DNA of 64,000 nt, from NCBI GenBank assembly GCA_027627225.1, contig CM051027.1, positions 43,275,618-43,339,617 on the forward strand. Reading direction: 5' to 3'. The DNA is from Congeria kusceri (Eukaryota; Mollusca; Bivalvia; Myida; Dreissenidae). Position 1 is the stretch's first letter; every line of letters begins with the position of its first letter. The translations under genes were made by a program, and so were the position numbers. Shown piece after piece: positions 1 to 9,159 of the stretch. Under the pieces are notes generated by a model that was not told the DNA's origin, made no database searches, and saw only the letters and a list, made by a program, of their open reading frames with translations.

Positions 1-66
1 CTTGCAGTTGTTGTTTCAAAGCCTGGTTTTCTGCTGTTAGGGCCAACATCTCCAGAGGAGAAACAT
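1..66 (-). CDS. THAP gene exon 4 (partial)
   Basis: After a TTTTCAG acceptor the entering phase gives GAT, then VSPLEMLALTAENQALK, a leucine-spaced coiled coil typical of the linker after a THAP domain. It continues past the left edge. Confidence 0.65.
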
Positions 67-2003
67 CTGAAAACAGAAAAATAAAGTTATAAAGACAAAT
101 TATTTCAATTAATTTTATTTTCAGATACCACTTATCCAGCAAGTAGACAATGTGTTGAGCCAAACAGAAGAATGTGGAACCCTTGAACTGCCTGCACAAT
201 CTGATGTGAATTTGGACATTGCAACTGAGCATCTTGACAACATGAAACATGTAAGCGTGACGCAAGACGAGGCTCTAGCAATTGAACCCAACACTCGTGA
301 CCAGCGTTCTTGTGCTGTTTGGTCTGCAGAAAGACAAAAAAGAATCACGGCCTCAAACTTCGGACGGATCATGCTCAGAAAGTCAGCAATCAGCGAGAAG
401 TTTATAGATAGCATCACCAAATCAAAAGTGTTCACCTCAGCGTCTACCAGCTATGGCATAGCGAATGAAAGAATTGCACGGAACATGTATAGAAAAAAGA
501 CAAAAAACCATGTGCACGACTGCGGATTGTTTGTAAATCCGAAGTTTCCGTGCATCGGAGCCGCGCCAGACGGCAAAGTATGTGATGGTGGTCAGACAGG
601 AATTTTGGAAATTAAGTGTCCATTTTCTGTTTGCAGTATGACTATTGCAGATGCGGTAGATCAAAATAATGCAAAAAAAGATTTCTTCTTAATCACAGAT
701 GGAGAACATTTCTTTGAGTAAGACACACCCTTACTGGTTCCAAGTTCAAGGACAATTGCTTGTTACCGGGGCAGAGTTTTGTGACTTTGTTACTTACACG
801 AGACAGGACTTGTTCATAACAAGAATATTGCCCGACAAAGATGCCATGGAAAATATTCTTTCAGAGATGTGCCACGTGTACACAAAGTATCGTGTTAAAT
901 AGTTACCTTTACCTTGTTTTTCATCGGTTTGTGTCTCCGCATGATGGGAATGTGGTTTGGGGTCTGCGTTTTCATTGTTCTCACTGTAAATAAAATGTAC
1001 CTATACAATATTATGTGTGTAAGATATGCCATTTTTGTCATTGATATAGTGTATTAACATGCTCTGTGTTGGTTATTCGCAATATATATATGCTGCATTA
1101 CGGGCTTACAAGTTCTGATATTACATTGTTGTTATTGTTTACATGTAAAGATAATACAATTATTTGAACCACTGATGTGTTTATTAAAATCTATACCTTG
1201 TATTAATTTCTTGTTCAAGATTTCTTCTCTTCCGTGGTACATGGTCATCTACTGGCAGTCTCTTTAATAGCCGTCTGGCTGGCGTGACTGTGTGGCCCAA
1301 GGCTTCTACAGGCAATGGGTCAGGGAACTGATCTGTTGGTTTGCCTTCTTGGAAATGCTATAACAATACAAACGCAATACTGGGATCTGGGCATTAAATT
1401 AATAAAACAACCAAATTTTACGACACTGGACATCAAATAACTACGAAATAAAAAATGAATGAATATCTGTTGTATTGTTCTAGAGCTACTGAGTAATCTT
1501 GCCACGTTTTTATTACACTTACGTCAACATAACACTGCAATCATCGGACAAAGCTAGAAAACCTTTAATCTGATCTGTGTCATAAAAATGGCCATGTTTA
1601 CATCCCTGCATATTTGGAAATGTTGACAACACGTGCAGCATAAATTAATACAAAACCGAATTCTATTGGTCATACATGACCTCATAGGTTTTTTATAACT
1701 GTTATTCTATTGCTAAAAATAACTAGTCAAGCGTCTATCTAAAAGCAAAATACTAAACCGTATAGTAAATCAAAGGGTTAACAATGACAAATATACCTTT
1801 GTACAGACGAACATGTGGTAATTGTCGTTGACAGTGTTGACATTAAGTTGATCGTGGGGACGACCGCAGGCCTTTATCCATCTCTTACACTTGTCGAGAT
1901 CACGTTTTGGCTTAGGAAATGCTATGAATTCAACTCCTCCAGCTAATCTCTCTGGATACCGACTGTCCGAGTTGCATAAACCCCATTGACACCATTTAAC
2001 CAT
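1..2003 (-). CDS. THAP-domain protein, probable transposase-type gene (5' part; four exons, runs off left edge)
   Basis: Exons on the minus strand are 2003-1797, 1357-1197, 983-913 and 66 to beyond base 1. All have AG acceptors and GT donors, and the phases (0, 2, 1) fit, giving one open frame. The start ATG at 2003 opens a C2CH THAP zinc finger: C5 and C10 (WCQWGLC), C67 in FVCTK, and H70, which is the first codon of exon 2 (HFQEGKPT). A FIAFPKP stretch and PDPLP lie where THAP domains carry conserved hydrophobics and prolines. Exon 2 ends basic (KRRNLEQE). Exon 3 is acidic and polar with a TQTD motif. Exon 4 starts a heptad-like coiled coil (LALTAENQALKQQLQ). THAP domains bind DNA. This layout is typical of invertebrate THAP proteins with a downstream DDE transposase, but the catalytic part is outside the window. 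A YqaJ exon sits in intron 3 on the other strand. The exon chain is seen in the sequence; the transposase role is inferred. Confidence 0.8.
125..902 (+). pseudogene. YqaJ-type PD-(D/E)XK nuclease, terminal exon with a frameshift
   Basis: The exon follows a TTATTTTCAG acceptor ending at 124 and reads in frame from ATA at 125. Recognisable YqaJ (lambda-exonuclease-like) features, in order: RITASNFGRI; YGIANERIARNMY; GAAPDGKV with the catalytic Asp at 569-571; LEIKCPF with Glu at 608-610 and Lys at 614-616, forming the D...ExK metal site; and WFQVQGQL. The first frame meets TAA at 719-721. From about 697 the homology continues without a gap in the +1 frame to TAG at 900-902. A single-base change (an insertion, or loss of two bases) near 695-715 explains this, so the copy is broken or the assembly has an error. 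A GTAAGA at the break could be misread as a splice donor, but the uninterrupted homology argues against an intron. These nucleases resect DNA ends and, in animals, are often encoded by mobile elements. Upstream exons lie before base 1. A likely poly(A) signal is near 990. Confidence 0.75.
913..983 (-). CDS. THAP gene exon 3
   Basis: This is a 71-nt exon between a TTTATTTACAG acceptor and a GTAAAG donor. It is short and polar, but it is the only exon whose phases (2 in, 1 out) join exon 2 to the coiled-coil frame of exon 4. It overlaps, antisense, the probable 3' UTR and AATAAA of the YqaJ gene. Confidence 0.65.
1197..1357 (-). CDS. THAP gene exon 2
   Basis: The acceptor TTATAG precedes CAT (His70, the last zinc ligand). 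The exon is 161 nt and ends at a GTATAG donor in phase 2. It finishes the zinc finger and adds a basic linker. Confidence 0.8.
1797..2003 (-). CDS. THAP gene exon 1
   Basis: This exon has 69 codons, from the ATG at 2003 to a GTATAT donor at 1796, in phase 0. It encodes THAP cysteines C5, C10 and C67, and stops just before the final zinc-ligand histidine. Confidence 0.8.
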
Positions 2004-2186
2004 ATTTTATTTACGTTAATTTCAAGGAAAATAACAAAATATGTAGAACAATAGTGTGAACCTCGACATTCAGCTTGTCGAGGAAAATGGCGGACAAATC
2101 GTTGGCAACCGGCTCCCCGAATTATCGATCGCTGATTGGTCGATCGATATTTAGATAAGAATTTGATTGACGGGTGGCGAGATGTT
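2004..2186 (-). promoter_or_regulatory. Upstream region of the THAP gene
   Basis: This is the sequence 5' of the THAP start codon. It contains a CCAAT box on the minus strand (ATTGG at 2135-2139) and an AAAATGGCGGAC-type stretch near 2083 on the plus strand. No TATA box is convincing. The LTR element abuts it at 2187, so the original promoter may be cut short. Confidence 0.35.
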
Positions 2187-2270
2187 AATTCTAACTCTCT
2201 GCTATCGCAGAGGCATTCAAGCAATGGGCGTGTCATGCCTGTGGGCGTGGCCAGTGCACGCTACACCACA
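2187..2270 (-). repeat. Truncated 3' LTR (84 of 216 bp)
   Basis: Identical to the first 84 bases of the 5' LTR and preceded by a polypurine tract. The remaining 132 bp are missing and the sequence passes straight into the THAP upstream region. Confidence 0.85.
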
Positions 2271-2286
2271 ATCCCTCCTTTTTTTT

Positions 2287-2549
2287 AAAGCCATTAATAA
2301 TACAAACATATACAATGCATTCACATTTGATAAAACAATGCTGCTAGCAAGTCTAATGTTCTAATACATTTCGCATTAAACCTCGTCTGACATTAACGTG
2401 CAAACCATCTGACCGTTTATCAATTTCATTTTATAGCCCATTTGATAACGCTGATGCAAATGTCAGTCTAAATGAAATTTACTGGCACCAGCTGCAAATG
2501 TGTTTACAAGCACAGCGCAGTCTCTGATTTACAACATTAAATTATCACG
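2287..2549. other. Non-coding spacer between the Pol stop and the polypurine tract
   Basis: AT-rich, with no conserved frame. It corresponds to the 3' untranslated part of the retrotransposon. Confidence 0.5.
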
Positions 2550-2929
2550 CTAATTAACCAGAACGTTTGTCATGGCGTAGTCGTTGAATTTCTCAGGCAT
2601 TTTTCGAATCCTATTCGGCCTATCTTTTAAATAATATATTGCTGAATGCTCGCTATTTTGATCATTTTCATTAACTGAAACATTTGATTCTGAGTCTGTC
2701 TGAGGCGCGTTTCGTTCATTCACTTTTCTCATGTGAGTCGCATTCCGCCGGTATTCGGTACCGTCGGCGTCGGCTCGAACAACAACACTATTTCCGCTCT
2801 TACTAACTACCGTATATTTATCAGAACTGAACGGCGTATCAAGTTTATTGTTTCGATTTTGCTTTAGAAGCACTCTGTCTCCTGACACAATTTCACTGTT
2901 TTTCGCATTTCGGTGCGCATCGGAATATA
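2550..2929 (-). pseudogene. Integrase C-terminal tail in a shifted frame
   Basis: After a one-base loss near 2930, the integrase tail continues in another frame to the stop at 2550. It keeps an SH3-like stretch (SGDRVLLKQ, then YTVVSKSGNSVVVR) typical of Gypsy integrase ends, followed by a charged tail. It would not be translated with the rest of Pol. Confidence 0.7.
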
Positions 2930-5900
2930 CTTTCCCTTTTGTTCGGAATCCCGATCACGGATTTCACTATCTGCCCGCCTAAATGTATTAATTTCAGGAA
3001 CACGCGTTCTGATTTTACGACCGAACAGCATCTCAGCAGGCGACATGCCAGTCACTGCGTGGGGTGTGCTTCGATACATTATCAGGTAATCATTGAGATC
3101 TAATTTCCAATTACGATTCTGACTTTGAGAGATGCGTAGACGCTTGAGAATTGACCGGTTTTGACGTTCAACCTCCCCGTTTGCTTGAGGCCACAAAGGG
3201 GTATTTCGCCGGTGTTCAATGCCTTGTGATTTCAAGAAATTTTTGAAGTACTCGCATACAAAACTACTTGCATTGTCTGTTCGCAGAGACAATGGCAAGC
3301 CATGAGTCAAAAACCATTTGCTCAAAATTGACGCCAATTTGTCGCTCGTAATAGTTTTGGTCACCTCAAGCTCAACATATCGACTGTAATAGTCAACACA
3401 TATAAATATGTAATCACCCGATGGTAACGGCCCTAACACATCCGCCGCTAAGTCTTGCCACGGGGCATTTGGGAGTTCTGTTCTTGTCATTGGTTCGGGA
3501 GACGATGGCTGGCTTACCAACTGACAACCATAACACGTCTTACAATAATTTTCGATTTCTTTATCAATACCTGGCCACCATACTCTTGTCCTCAAATTGC
3601 TTTTCATAGACACGATTCCTGGATGACCTATGTGACCTAAGTATAACACGCGCTTGCGTAATTCTCGCGGGACAACGATTCGCGTACCCCTCAGTACTAA
3701 GTAACCAATTACGCACAGTTCATCCTTGATATGTATGAACTGGGTTTGCTCATTTTTCTCCCATGTCCCATACGTCACGCTATCTCGTAATTTGCTTATC
3801 TCAACATCACGACATGATACCTCCTCAATTTCTCGAGTGGTCATTGCGCTGGGCGTTGCTTTGCGCGCAACAAATTTAACATATTCATGGTCATCTACAC
3901 TGTCAATCGTCTTTGAATTGTGCTTGAGCGGAAGTCGCGACAGTGCATCTGCGATATTGTCTCGACCGTTCACATGTTTAACCGTAAATCGGTACGGTTG
4001 CAGCCTAAGTACCCATCGTTCAAGTCTAGCACAGGGTTTTGACCTTGGACCATAAATGAATTCAAGTGGCTTGTGATCAGTAAGGAGCTCGAACTCTATA
4101 CCATAAAGCCACGGGTGAAAACGCTCTAGCGCCCACACCACGCTTAAACCTTCCTTTTCAGTTTGTGAGTATCTCCTCTCAACATCAGTTAAACTCCTAC
4201 TTGCGTAATTAATTACGCGATTCTCACCATTTTGTACCTGCACAAGCACGGCACCTAGTCCTACCGGACTCGCGTCAACTATGACCTTTGTCGGCGCGCT
4301 TTTGTCATAATAACCCAGAGTTTCGGCACTAGCTAGCCTTTTTTTCAATTCATCGAACGCGCTTTGTTGAGACCGACCCCATTTAAACACCGCGTTTCTC
4401 CTCAACAGATCATTCAACGGCGCGGCTATTGTAGACAGATTCGGTATGAATCTCGCACAATAGTTTACTAAACCGAGGAAACTACGAACTTCACTCACGT
4501 TTCGTGGCTCACTCGCGTTCACTACAGCGTCGATCTTGACCTGAGTTGCCCCTATCCCTCGCTCAGATAGCTCATGACCCATAAACACTAACTTATTCAT
4601 GTAAAACTGACACTTGTCCATATTTAACGTAAACCCTTTGTCTCTTAGTACACGTAGCACATTATTTAAACATTTATCATGTTCTTGTTTTGTAGAACTA
4701 TGGACAATAATATCGTCAGCAATGTTATGCACACCCTCGCAGCCTTGCAATGTTTGTTGCAGAATCATTTGGTACATTTCCGGCGCACACGTAATTCCAA
4801 ACATCATGCGTTTATACCTGTATAATCCACTGTGTGTTGTAAACGTCGTAATTTCTCGTGATTCTGGGGAAAGTTCGATCTGATGGTAAGCATTGTTTAT
4901 GTCCCATTTACTGAAATATTTGCTGTTGTTGAGTTCCTGCAACACTTCGTCTACTGTCGGTATCGGGTACCTGGTCCGTTGTATGGCGCGGTTTGCCTGT
5001 CTCATGTCCACACAGATACGAATGTCACCATCCTTCTTTGGTATTATGACGACAGGTGACACCCACTTCGATGGTCCGCTGACTGGTTCAATGACGTCTA
5101 AGTCGAGTAATTCCTTGAGTTTAGCGTCCAACTTCTCCCGCAACTGGTATGGCACACGTCTTGTTGCTTGTACTACGGGCTTCACAGACTGGTCGATTGA
5201 CACTTCAAGTTGATAATCTTTAAGTTTTCCAAGCCCCGTAAATAGTTCGCTGTACTGAGTGACGACATCTGGAACTTCCGGTTTTTCCATTTGGCGCACA
5301 ATTTTGAGAACGCCCAACCTCATAGCTGTATCACAGCTTAATAAGGACTGTCCAGATCCTTCAATGACCACAAATTCGGTATCATCCACCGCTACTTCCT
5401 TGTAGATAATGGTCGCCCAAAACACTCCAGCTGTCTTTAGCGGTTCCTTGGAGCCATATGCATATAGCTCGGTTTTCCTGGGCTCGTTTCTGCATTTTAT
5501 TCCATTGCTTTTTAAGAATTCCCAGGTTTTTCTATCAACAATATTGCAGCTGGAGCCGGAGTCAATTATCACTTTGGTTTGCTCTCCACCAATTTCGATC
5601 ATTATCGACGTTGCCGTAGGATATTTCCTTTGTACTGTAAATGTAAATTGGCTCCTGTCCTCTGGTGTGTCTTCAACTTGGCGTACGGTACGCGGCTTTC
5701 TTTTCGATTTTTCCGCTGACCTACATTTTACCGCAAAATGTCCGATTTTGTTACAATTGTTACAGCGCTTTCCACGCGCTGGGCACGTGCTGTCTTTGGC
5801 TACGTGTCCTTTCTTACCACACGTAAAGCATTCAATGTCTCGTTGTTTCCGGTCTTTCGATTTCTGTATAGACATTTTGTTAACAGAATGGTGAATTTCC

Positions 5901-6301
5901 TCCATACAGCTCGCTTGTTGATTAGCGTCTTCTAATGTTCTCGCAATCTCACGCAGCTGTATCAACGTCAAATCACGAACACGTTGGAGTAACTTCCGCC
6001 TCAACTCCCTCGAGTTACATTTCTCAATAACTTGATCTCTAATTTGCTCGTCGATGTTATGAAATTCACATGTCTCCGCTTTCTGTCGAAGTCTTGTGAT
6101 ATACTGATCGACAGATTCCGTCGGCGATTGTTCCAGTTTCCGGAACATGTGTCTCTCGTAAGGCACATTTGATTGCGGCGCGAAATGCTTGCCTAGAGCA
6201 TCGGCAACTCTAGCATACACATTGCCTCCTTCTCCTTCCGGCAAAGTGTAGAAGATGTCCTGCACTTCCATTCCAGCCATGTGGAGCAGTAATGCGTTCA
6301 T
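2864..6301 (-). CDS. Gag-Pol polyprotein of the Gypsy element (disrupted at both ends)
   Basis: A 1145-codon frame. Residues 1-150 are the capsid remainder. Zinc knuckles follow at about 158-173 (last spacing longer than usual) and 180-193 (canonical CX2CX4HX4C). The aspartic protease has DSG at about 247-249. Reverse transcriptase spans about 385-560 with IADD at 527-530 as the catalytic box. RNase H starts at about 672 (VDAS, Asp676). Integrase has an HHCC finger (H890, H893, C923, C926) and catalytic residues near D954, D1009 and E1045. The key catalytic residues are still present, so the frame has not decayed much. From about 2930 downward the frame is out of register and its last roughly 20 residues are not native. 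Retrotransposon origin is certain; activity is unlikely because of the frameshifts. Confidence 0.92.
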   Translation of the reverse strand: MNALLLHMAGMEVQDIFYTLPEGEGGNVYARVADALGKHFAPQSNVPYERHMFRKLEQSPTESVDQYITRLRQKAETCEFHNIDEQIRDQVIEKCNSRELRRKLLQRVRDLTLIQLREIARTLEDANQQASCMEEIHHSVNKMSIQKSKDRKQRDIECFTCGKKGHVAKDSTCPARGKRCNNCNKIGHFAVKCRSAEKSKRKPRTVRQVEDTPEDRSQFTFTVQRKYPTATSIMIEIGGEQTKVIIDSGSSCNIVDRKTWEFLKSNGIKCRNEPRKTELYAYGSKEPLKTAGVFWATIIYKEVAVDDTEFVVIEGSGQSLLSCDTAMRLGVLKIVRQMEKPEVPDVVTQYSELFTGLGKLKDYQLEVSIDQSVKPVVQATRRVPYQLREKLDAKLKELLDLDVIEPVSGPSKWVSPVVIIPKKDGDIRICVDMRQANRAIQRTRYPIPTVDEVLQELNNSKYFSKWDINNAYHQIELSPESREITTFTTHSGLYRYKRMMFGITCAPEMYQMILQQTLQGCEGVHNIADDIIVHSSTKQEHDKCLNNVLRVLRDKGFTLNMDKCQFYMNKLVFMGHELSERGIGATQVKIDAVVNASEPRNVSEVRSFLGLVNYCARFIPNLSTIAAPLNDLLRRNAVFKWGRSQQSAFDELKKRLASAETLGYYDKSAPTKVIVDASPVGLGAVLVQVQNGENRVINYASRSLTDVERRYSQTEKEGLSVVWALERFHPWLYGIEFELLTDHKPLEFIYGPRSKPCARLERWVLRLQPYRFTVKHVNGRDNIADALSRLPLKHNSKTIDSVDDHEYVKFVARKATPSAMTTREIEEVSCRDVEISKLRDSVTYGTWEKNEQTQFIHIKDELCVIGYLVLRGTRIVVPRELRKRVLYLGHIGHPGIVSMKSNLRTRVWWPGIDKEIENYCKTCYGCQLVSQPSSPEPMTRTELPNAPWQDLAADVLGPLPSGDYIFICVDYYSRYVELEVTKTITSDKLASILSKWFLTHGLPLSLRTDNASSFVCEYFKNFLKSQGIEHRRNTPLWPQANGEVERQNRSILKRLRISQSQNRNWKLDLNDYLIMYRSTPHAVTGMSPAEMLFGRKIRTRVPEINTFRRADSEIRDRDSEQKGKYIPMRTEMRKTVKLCQETECF

Positions 6302-6428
6302 TGTCCTTTATGCCCTTTCCGACCACATACAACTCAAACGCTCGAAACCACCGTTTCCACTTAGCCGCTAATCCCGATGACTCGCCACGCACATCAAATC
6401 TCGCCAAATAGTCACTTTCTCGTTCCAT
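6210..6428 (-). pseudogene. Gag N-terminal fragment of the Gypsy element
   Basis: The ATG at 6428 opens a 72-codon frame beginning MERESDYLARF. It encodes the start of a capsid-like Gag (WKRWFRAFELYV). The homology leaves this frame near 6300 and resumes in the 1145-codon frame, so Gag is split by a one-base frameshift. The rest of this frame, to 6210, is out-of-frame read-through. Confidence 0.7.
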
Positions 6429-6475
6429 GATTTAACTGTTAAATGTCCAATTTTATTTTAATCCTCGTCGCCAAA

Positions 6476-6691
6476 TGTAGTGTTTCTATTGTAAGAACAC
6501 ACTGTTAATAACACCATTTAAGGAACACCATTTAAGGTACTAGTGAAAGGCTGAACACCATTGAAGGTAAATCTCTTTGTATTCACATCCGTACTCCACA
6601 AGCATACAATTCTAACTCTCTGCTATCGCAGAGGCATTCAAGCAATGGGCGTGTCATGCCTGTGGGCGTGGCCAGTGCACGCTACACCACA
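6476..6691 (-). repeat. 5' LTR (216 bp)
   Basis: On the minus strand it starts TGTGGTGTAGCG and ends ACACTACA. Bases 6608-6691 match 2187-2270 exactly over 84 bp. The primer-binding site begins directly after it. Confidence 0.85.
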
Positions 6692-6930
6692 CTGTATATG
6701 GTCAAAGTTTTAATATTTGCATTTTGTTCCTCTCCGTAACTTCTAAATGCCTGAAAGGATTTGAACATTTCTTCAAATTGTTACTCCACTTGACTAGACA
6801 ATGTGTCACGCACATGTCTCATGCTTATCAGTCAAAGGTCAAGGTCATAATTCAAGATCAAAGCTCTACATCTGTGCCAAAGCGGTGTGTGGATATATTA
6901 ATCACCTTTAGTGATAGCTCTAGTTTCCCC

Positions 6931-7433
6931 TTAAAGGGAATGTGTCAACGAAAATTTGGCTTCCTATTGCACTATAAATGTCCTTACATAGAAATAAGCT
7001 ATACAAAGACATTTGCATTAAATAAATAATAAATACACAACATGTATCATAATACATAATGAGATATTTGATAAAAACAAATTTAAAAAAAAACTGAACA
7101 ATTTAAAACCACAAGTGGGTATCGAACTCACGGCTTAGGTGCCATACCCAGAAATAACAGTAGACCATCTGGGCTATTCTTCTTTGTAAAGAAACATGTA
7201 TAAACTATGGTTAACCATAGTACTCAGAATTCTGACGTCAAAATGTAAACATGAAACGGGCCAAACAAACCAGGCCCTTATTACAAATTGATTTTTATCT
7301 CAGAATGCGTACAATCTTTTCCCATTATATATATACTCTGTTTTAACTGTCATTATGTGACAGTTTTCATATCTTATTTTCAGATTTTTTAAAGAAAGTG
7401 CCCCCTTGAGGCCCTTTTCGATAGTCCCTTTAA
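6931..7433. mobile_element. TTAA-ended inverted-repeat element carrying an internal tRNA-like module
   Basis: It starts TTAAAGGGA and ends GTCCCTTTAA, 503 bp apart, and has no protein-coding frame. On the minus strand at about 7181-7105 is a tRNA-like stretch with an A box (TAGCCCAGATGG) and a B box (AGTTCGATACCC). Two related units occur at about 43800-44111 and at 44776-45258. TTAA ends are typical of piggyBac-type target sites; the assignment is inferred. Confidence 0.6.
7105..7181 (-). other. tRNA-like sequence inside the TTAA element
   Basis: RNA polymerase III type A-box and B-box sequences are present at tRNA-like spacing. The arms do not pair well enough for a functional tRNA, so I call it tRNA-derived, not a tRNA gene. 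Confidence 0.5.
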
Positions 7434-7672
7434 GTTACCTCTGTCGAATACCCCTATAAACACTGTTCAATTGGCACGTGAAATTTTATGTTATTCCAAA
7501 CTAACCATTGAATGATATGACCTCCAGTCACATGTACGACTTGGGAAATTGATTACACGCATTTATAAAGCGGAATGAAATTAACGATTGAATTGCTGGA
7601 ATAGTTTGTATGTGTATGTGTAACTTCTCATTATTTGTTTACATAAAATTGAAATTCCAAACATAATACTGC

Positions 7673-9144
7673 GGTGTCCTGTTACTGCCATCGTAGTTTC
7701 GCGGCTTCGACCTGTGCTTATGCAAGGGCGCCGACACGATGCGCCGAGACGATACGCCGACGCGCCAACACGATACGCCGAAGCGACGACACGATGCGCC
7801 GGGTTTATTCACGGTACAGATATTAACAATAACTGTATTTAATTTTAAATTAATAAATTTATCTCAAATAAACCTTTGGGTCCAAGAAGTTTTCTTTTGG
7901 TGTCCGAAAATCTGGGGTCCAACAAGCCTCCTAATATAGGTGGGGACCAAAAAATATGGGGTCTGAAAAGTCACGTAACCGAATATCGTGGCCCTCTGTT
8001 ATGTTTAGGTACTGATATTTCAATATTAATTTCAACGCCGATTGTATTTTTTTAAAGACAGTTCTTGTTTGTAATTCGTGGGAGGCAAATATTTTTTTGT
8101 AAACTATTGAAAAAGCAATCATAGTTGTATGCATACAAGTAAATCTACAACGGTAAAATAGTCGGTGAACCGTATAAGTTCGAATCAATCTTCAGTGCTT
8201 TTTATCACAAGCGCTATGCTCGGTAAACGCCGATTTAATTAATATGAGTTAAATTAGTAAAATACATTCAAAACTCTAAGAAGTATAGTGTTTTTCCACA
8301 AATTGTATGCATACTTCAAAAACAACAGCAATGGTCAAACGAGTGGTTACGATTGCTCCGCTATATGTACTGAGTCAATACACTGTTGTTAAACTTACGC
8401 AATATGATGTAATACACGAATGCAGTTAACCAGTAAACAGCACCAACAGATACGCTATAATACCTATGATAATAGACATAACATGAAATCGCTTGTAGAT
8501 GTGGACTAACTGGATTATTATTATCGTTAATTAGGGTTTAAGTTGGATCTATTTCTTGTCATCTATTTATGAATAGAAAGTAGCATCGATAACAGGAAAA
8601 CTCAGTGCTCAGCTTGCGAAGCGCAGTAATTTATCGATTTACTGAGTCGTAGCCTGCAGAGTAAAGAAGTAGTTCCCTCAAGACCGATTTTGGAATACAA
8701 CTACTAAATCCTGTTGGCCTGCGCCAACAGTCTAAAAACCACACGAGATTGCGACGTTTTTATCGCTTCACCGCATCGTGTCGGTTCTTCGGCGTATCGT
8801 GTCGGCGCTTCGGCGTATCGTCTCGGCGCTTCGGCGTATGGTATCGGCGCATCGTGTCGGCGTATCGTCTCGGCGTGTCGGCTACCTCAGAAATGAAAGG
8901 GCGCCGACGCGCCGAGACGATACTCCGACGCGCCGGCACAATGCACCGACACGATGCGCCGAAGCGATATAAACGTCGCCTTTTCGCATCTTCGCCCAAT
9001 TGTTTATCTACATATGAAAAAAAACGAGATTGCGACGTTTATATCACGTGGGCGTATCGTGTCGGAAGTTCGGCGTATCGTGGCGGCGCCCTTTCATAAG
9101 CACAGGTCGAAGTCACGAAACTACGATTGCGTTAACAGGACACC
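7673..9144. mobile_element. Non-autonomous DNA transposon with terminal inverted repeats of about 90 bp
   Basis: The left end begins GGTGTCCTGTTA and the right end finishes TAACAGGACACC. About 90 bp inside each end pair with few mismatches, including a shared CTTCGACCTGTGCTTATG. Inside each inverted repeat lie degenerate tandem motifs of the type CGGCGTATCGTGTCGGCG (7727-7800, 8757-8980 and 9049-9090), in opposite orientations. The 1.47 kb holds no credible protein. Open frames at 8714-9099 are by-products of the CG-rich motif. No target duplication is clear. Confidence 0.75.
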
Positions 9145-9159
9145 GTACACTACAGCTCG

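Larger units (their letters stand above)
2187..6691 (-). mobile_element. Gypsy/Ty3-class LTR retrotransposon, degraded, minus orientation
   Basis: The order on the minus strand is complete: 5' LTR (6691-6476, TG...CA), a primer-binding site starting TGGCGACGAGGAT just inside it, gag, protease, reverse transcriptase, RNase H, integrase, a polypurine tract (AAAAAAAAGGAGGGAT, 2286-2271), then a 3' LTR. Integrase follows RNase H, the Ty3/Gypsy order. There is no env. The copy is damaged: frameshifts near 6300 (gag) and 2930 (end of integrase), and the 3' LTR has only its first 84 bp. It could not transpose by itself. No target-site duplication can be read, because the 3' side is truncated. Confidence 0.9.

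Noticed and set aside
715..905. Intron in the YqaJ exon at GTAAGA
   Set aside because: Homology continues immediately after the break in the next frame, with no missing sequence and no acceptor needed.
2287..2549. env-like gene in the Gypsy element
   Set aside because: The space between Pol and the polypurine tract is only about 260 bases and has no frame.
8714..9099. Open frames rich in Arg and Ser within the CG-rich arrays
   Set aside because: They exist on both strands and in several frames, as expected of a stop-poor repeated motif, not a gene.
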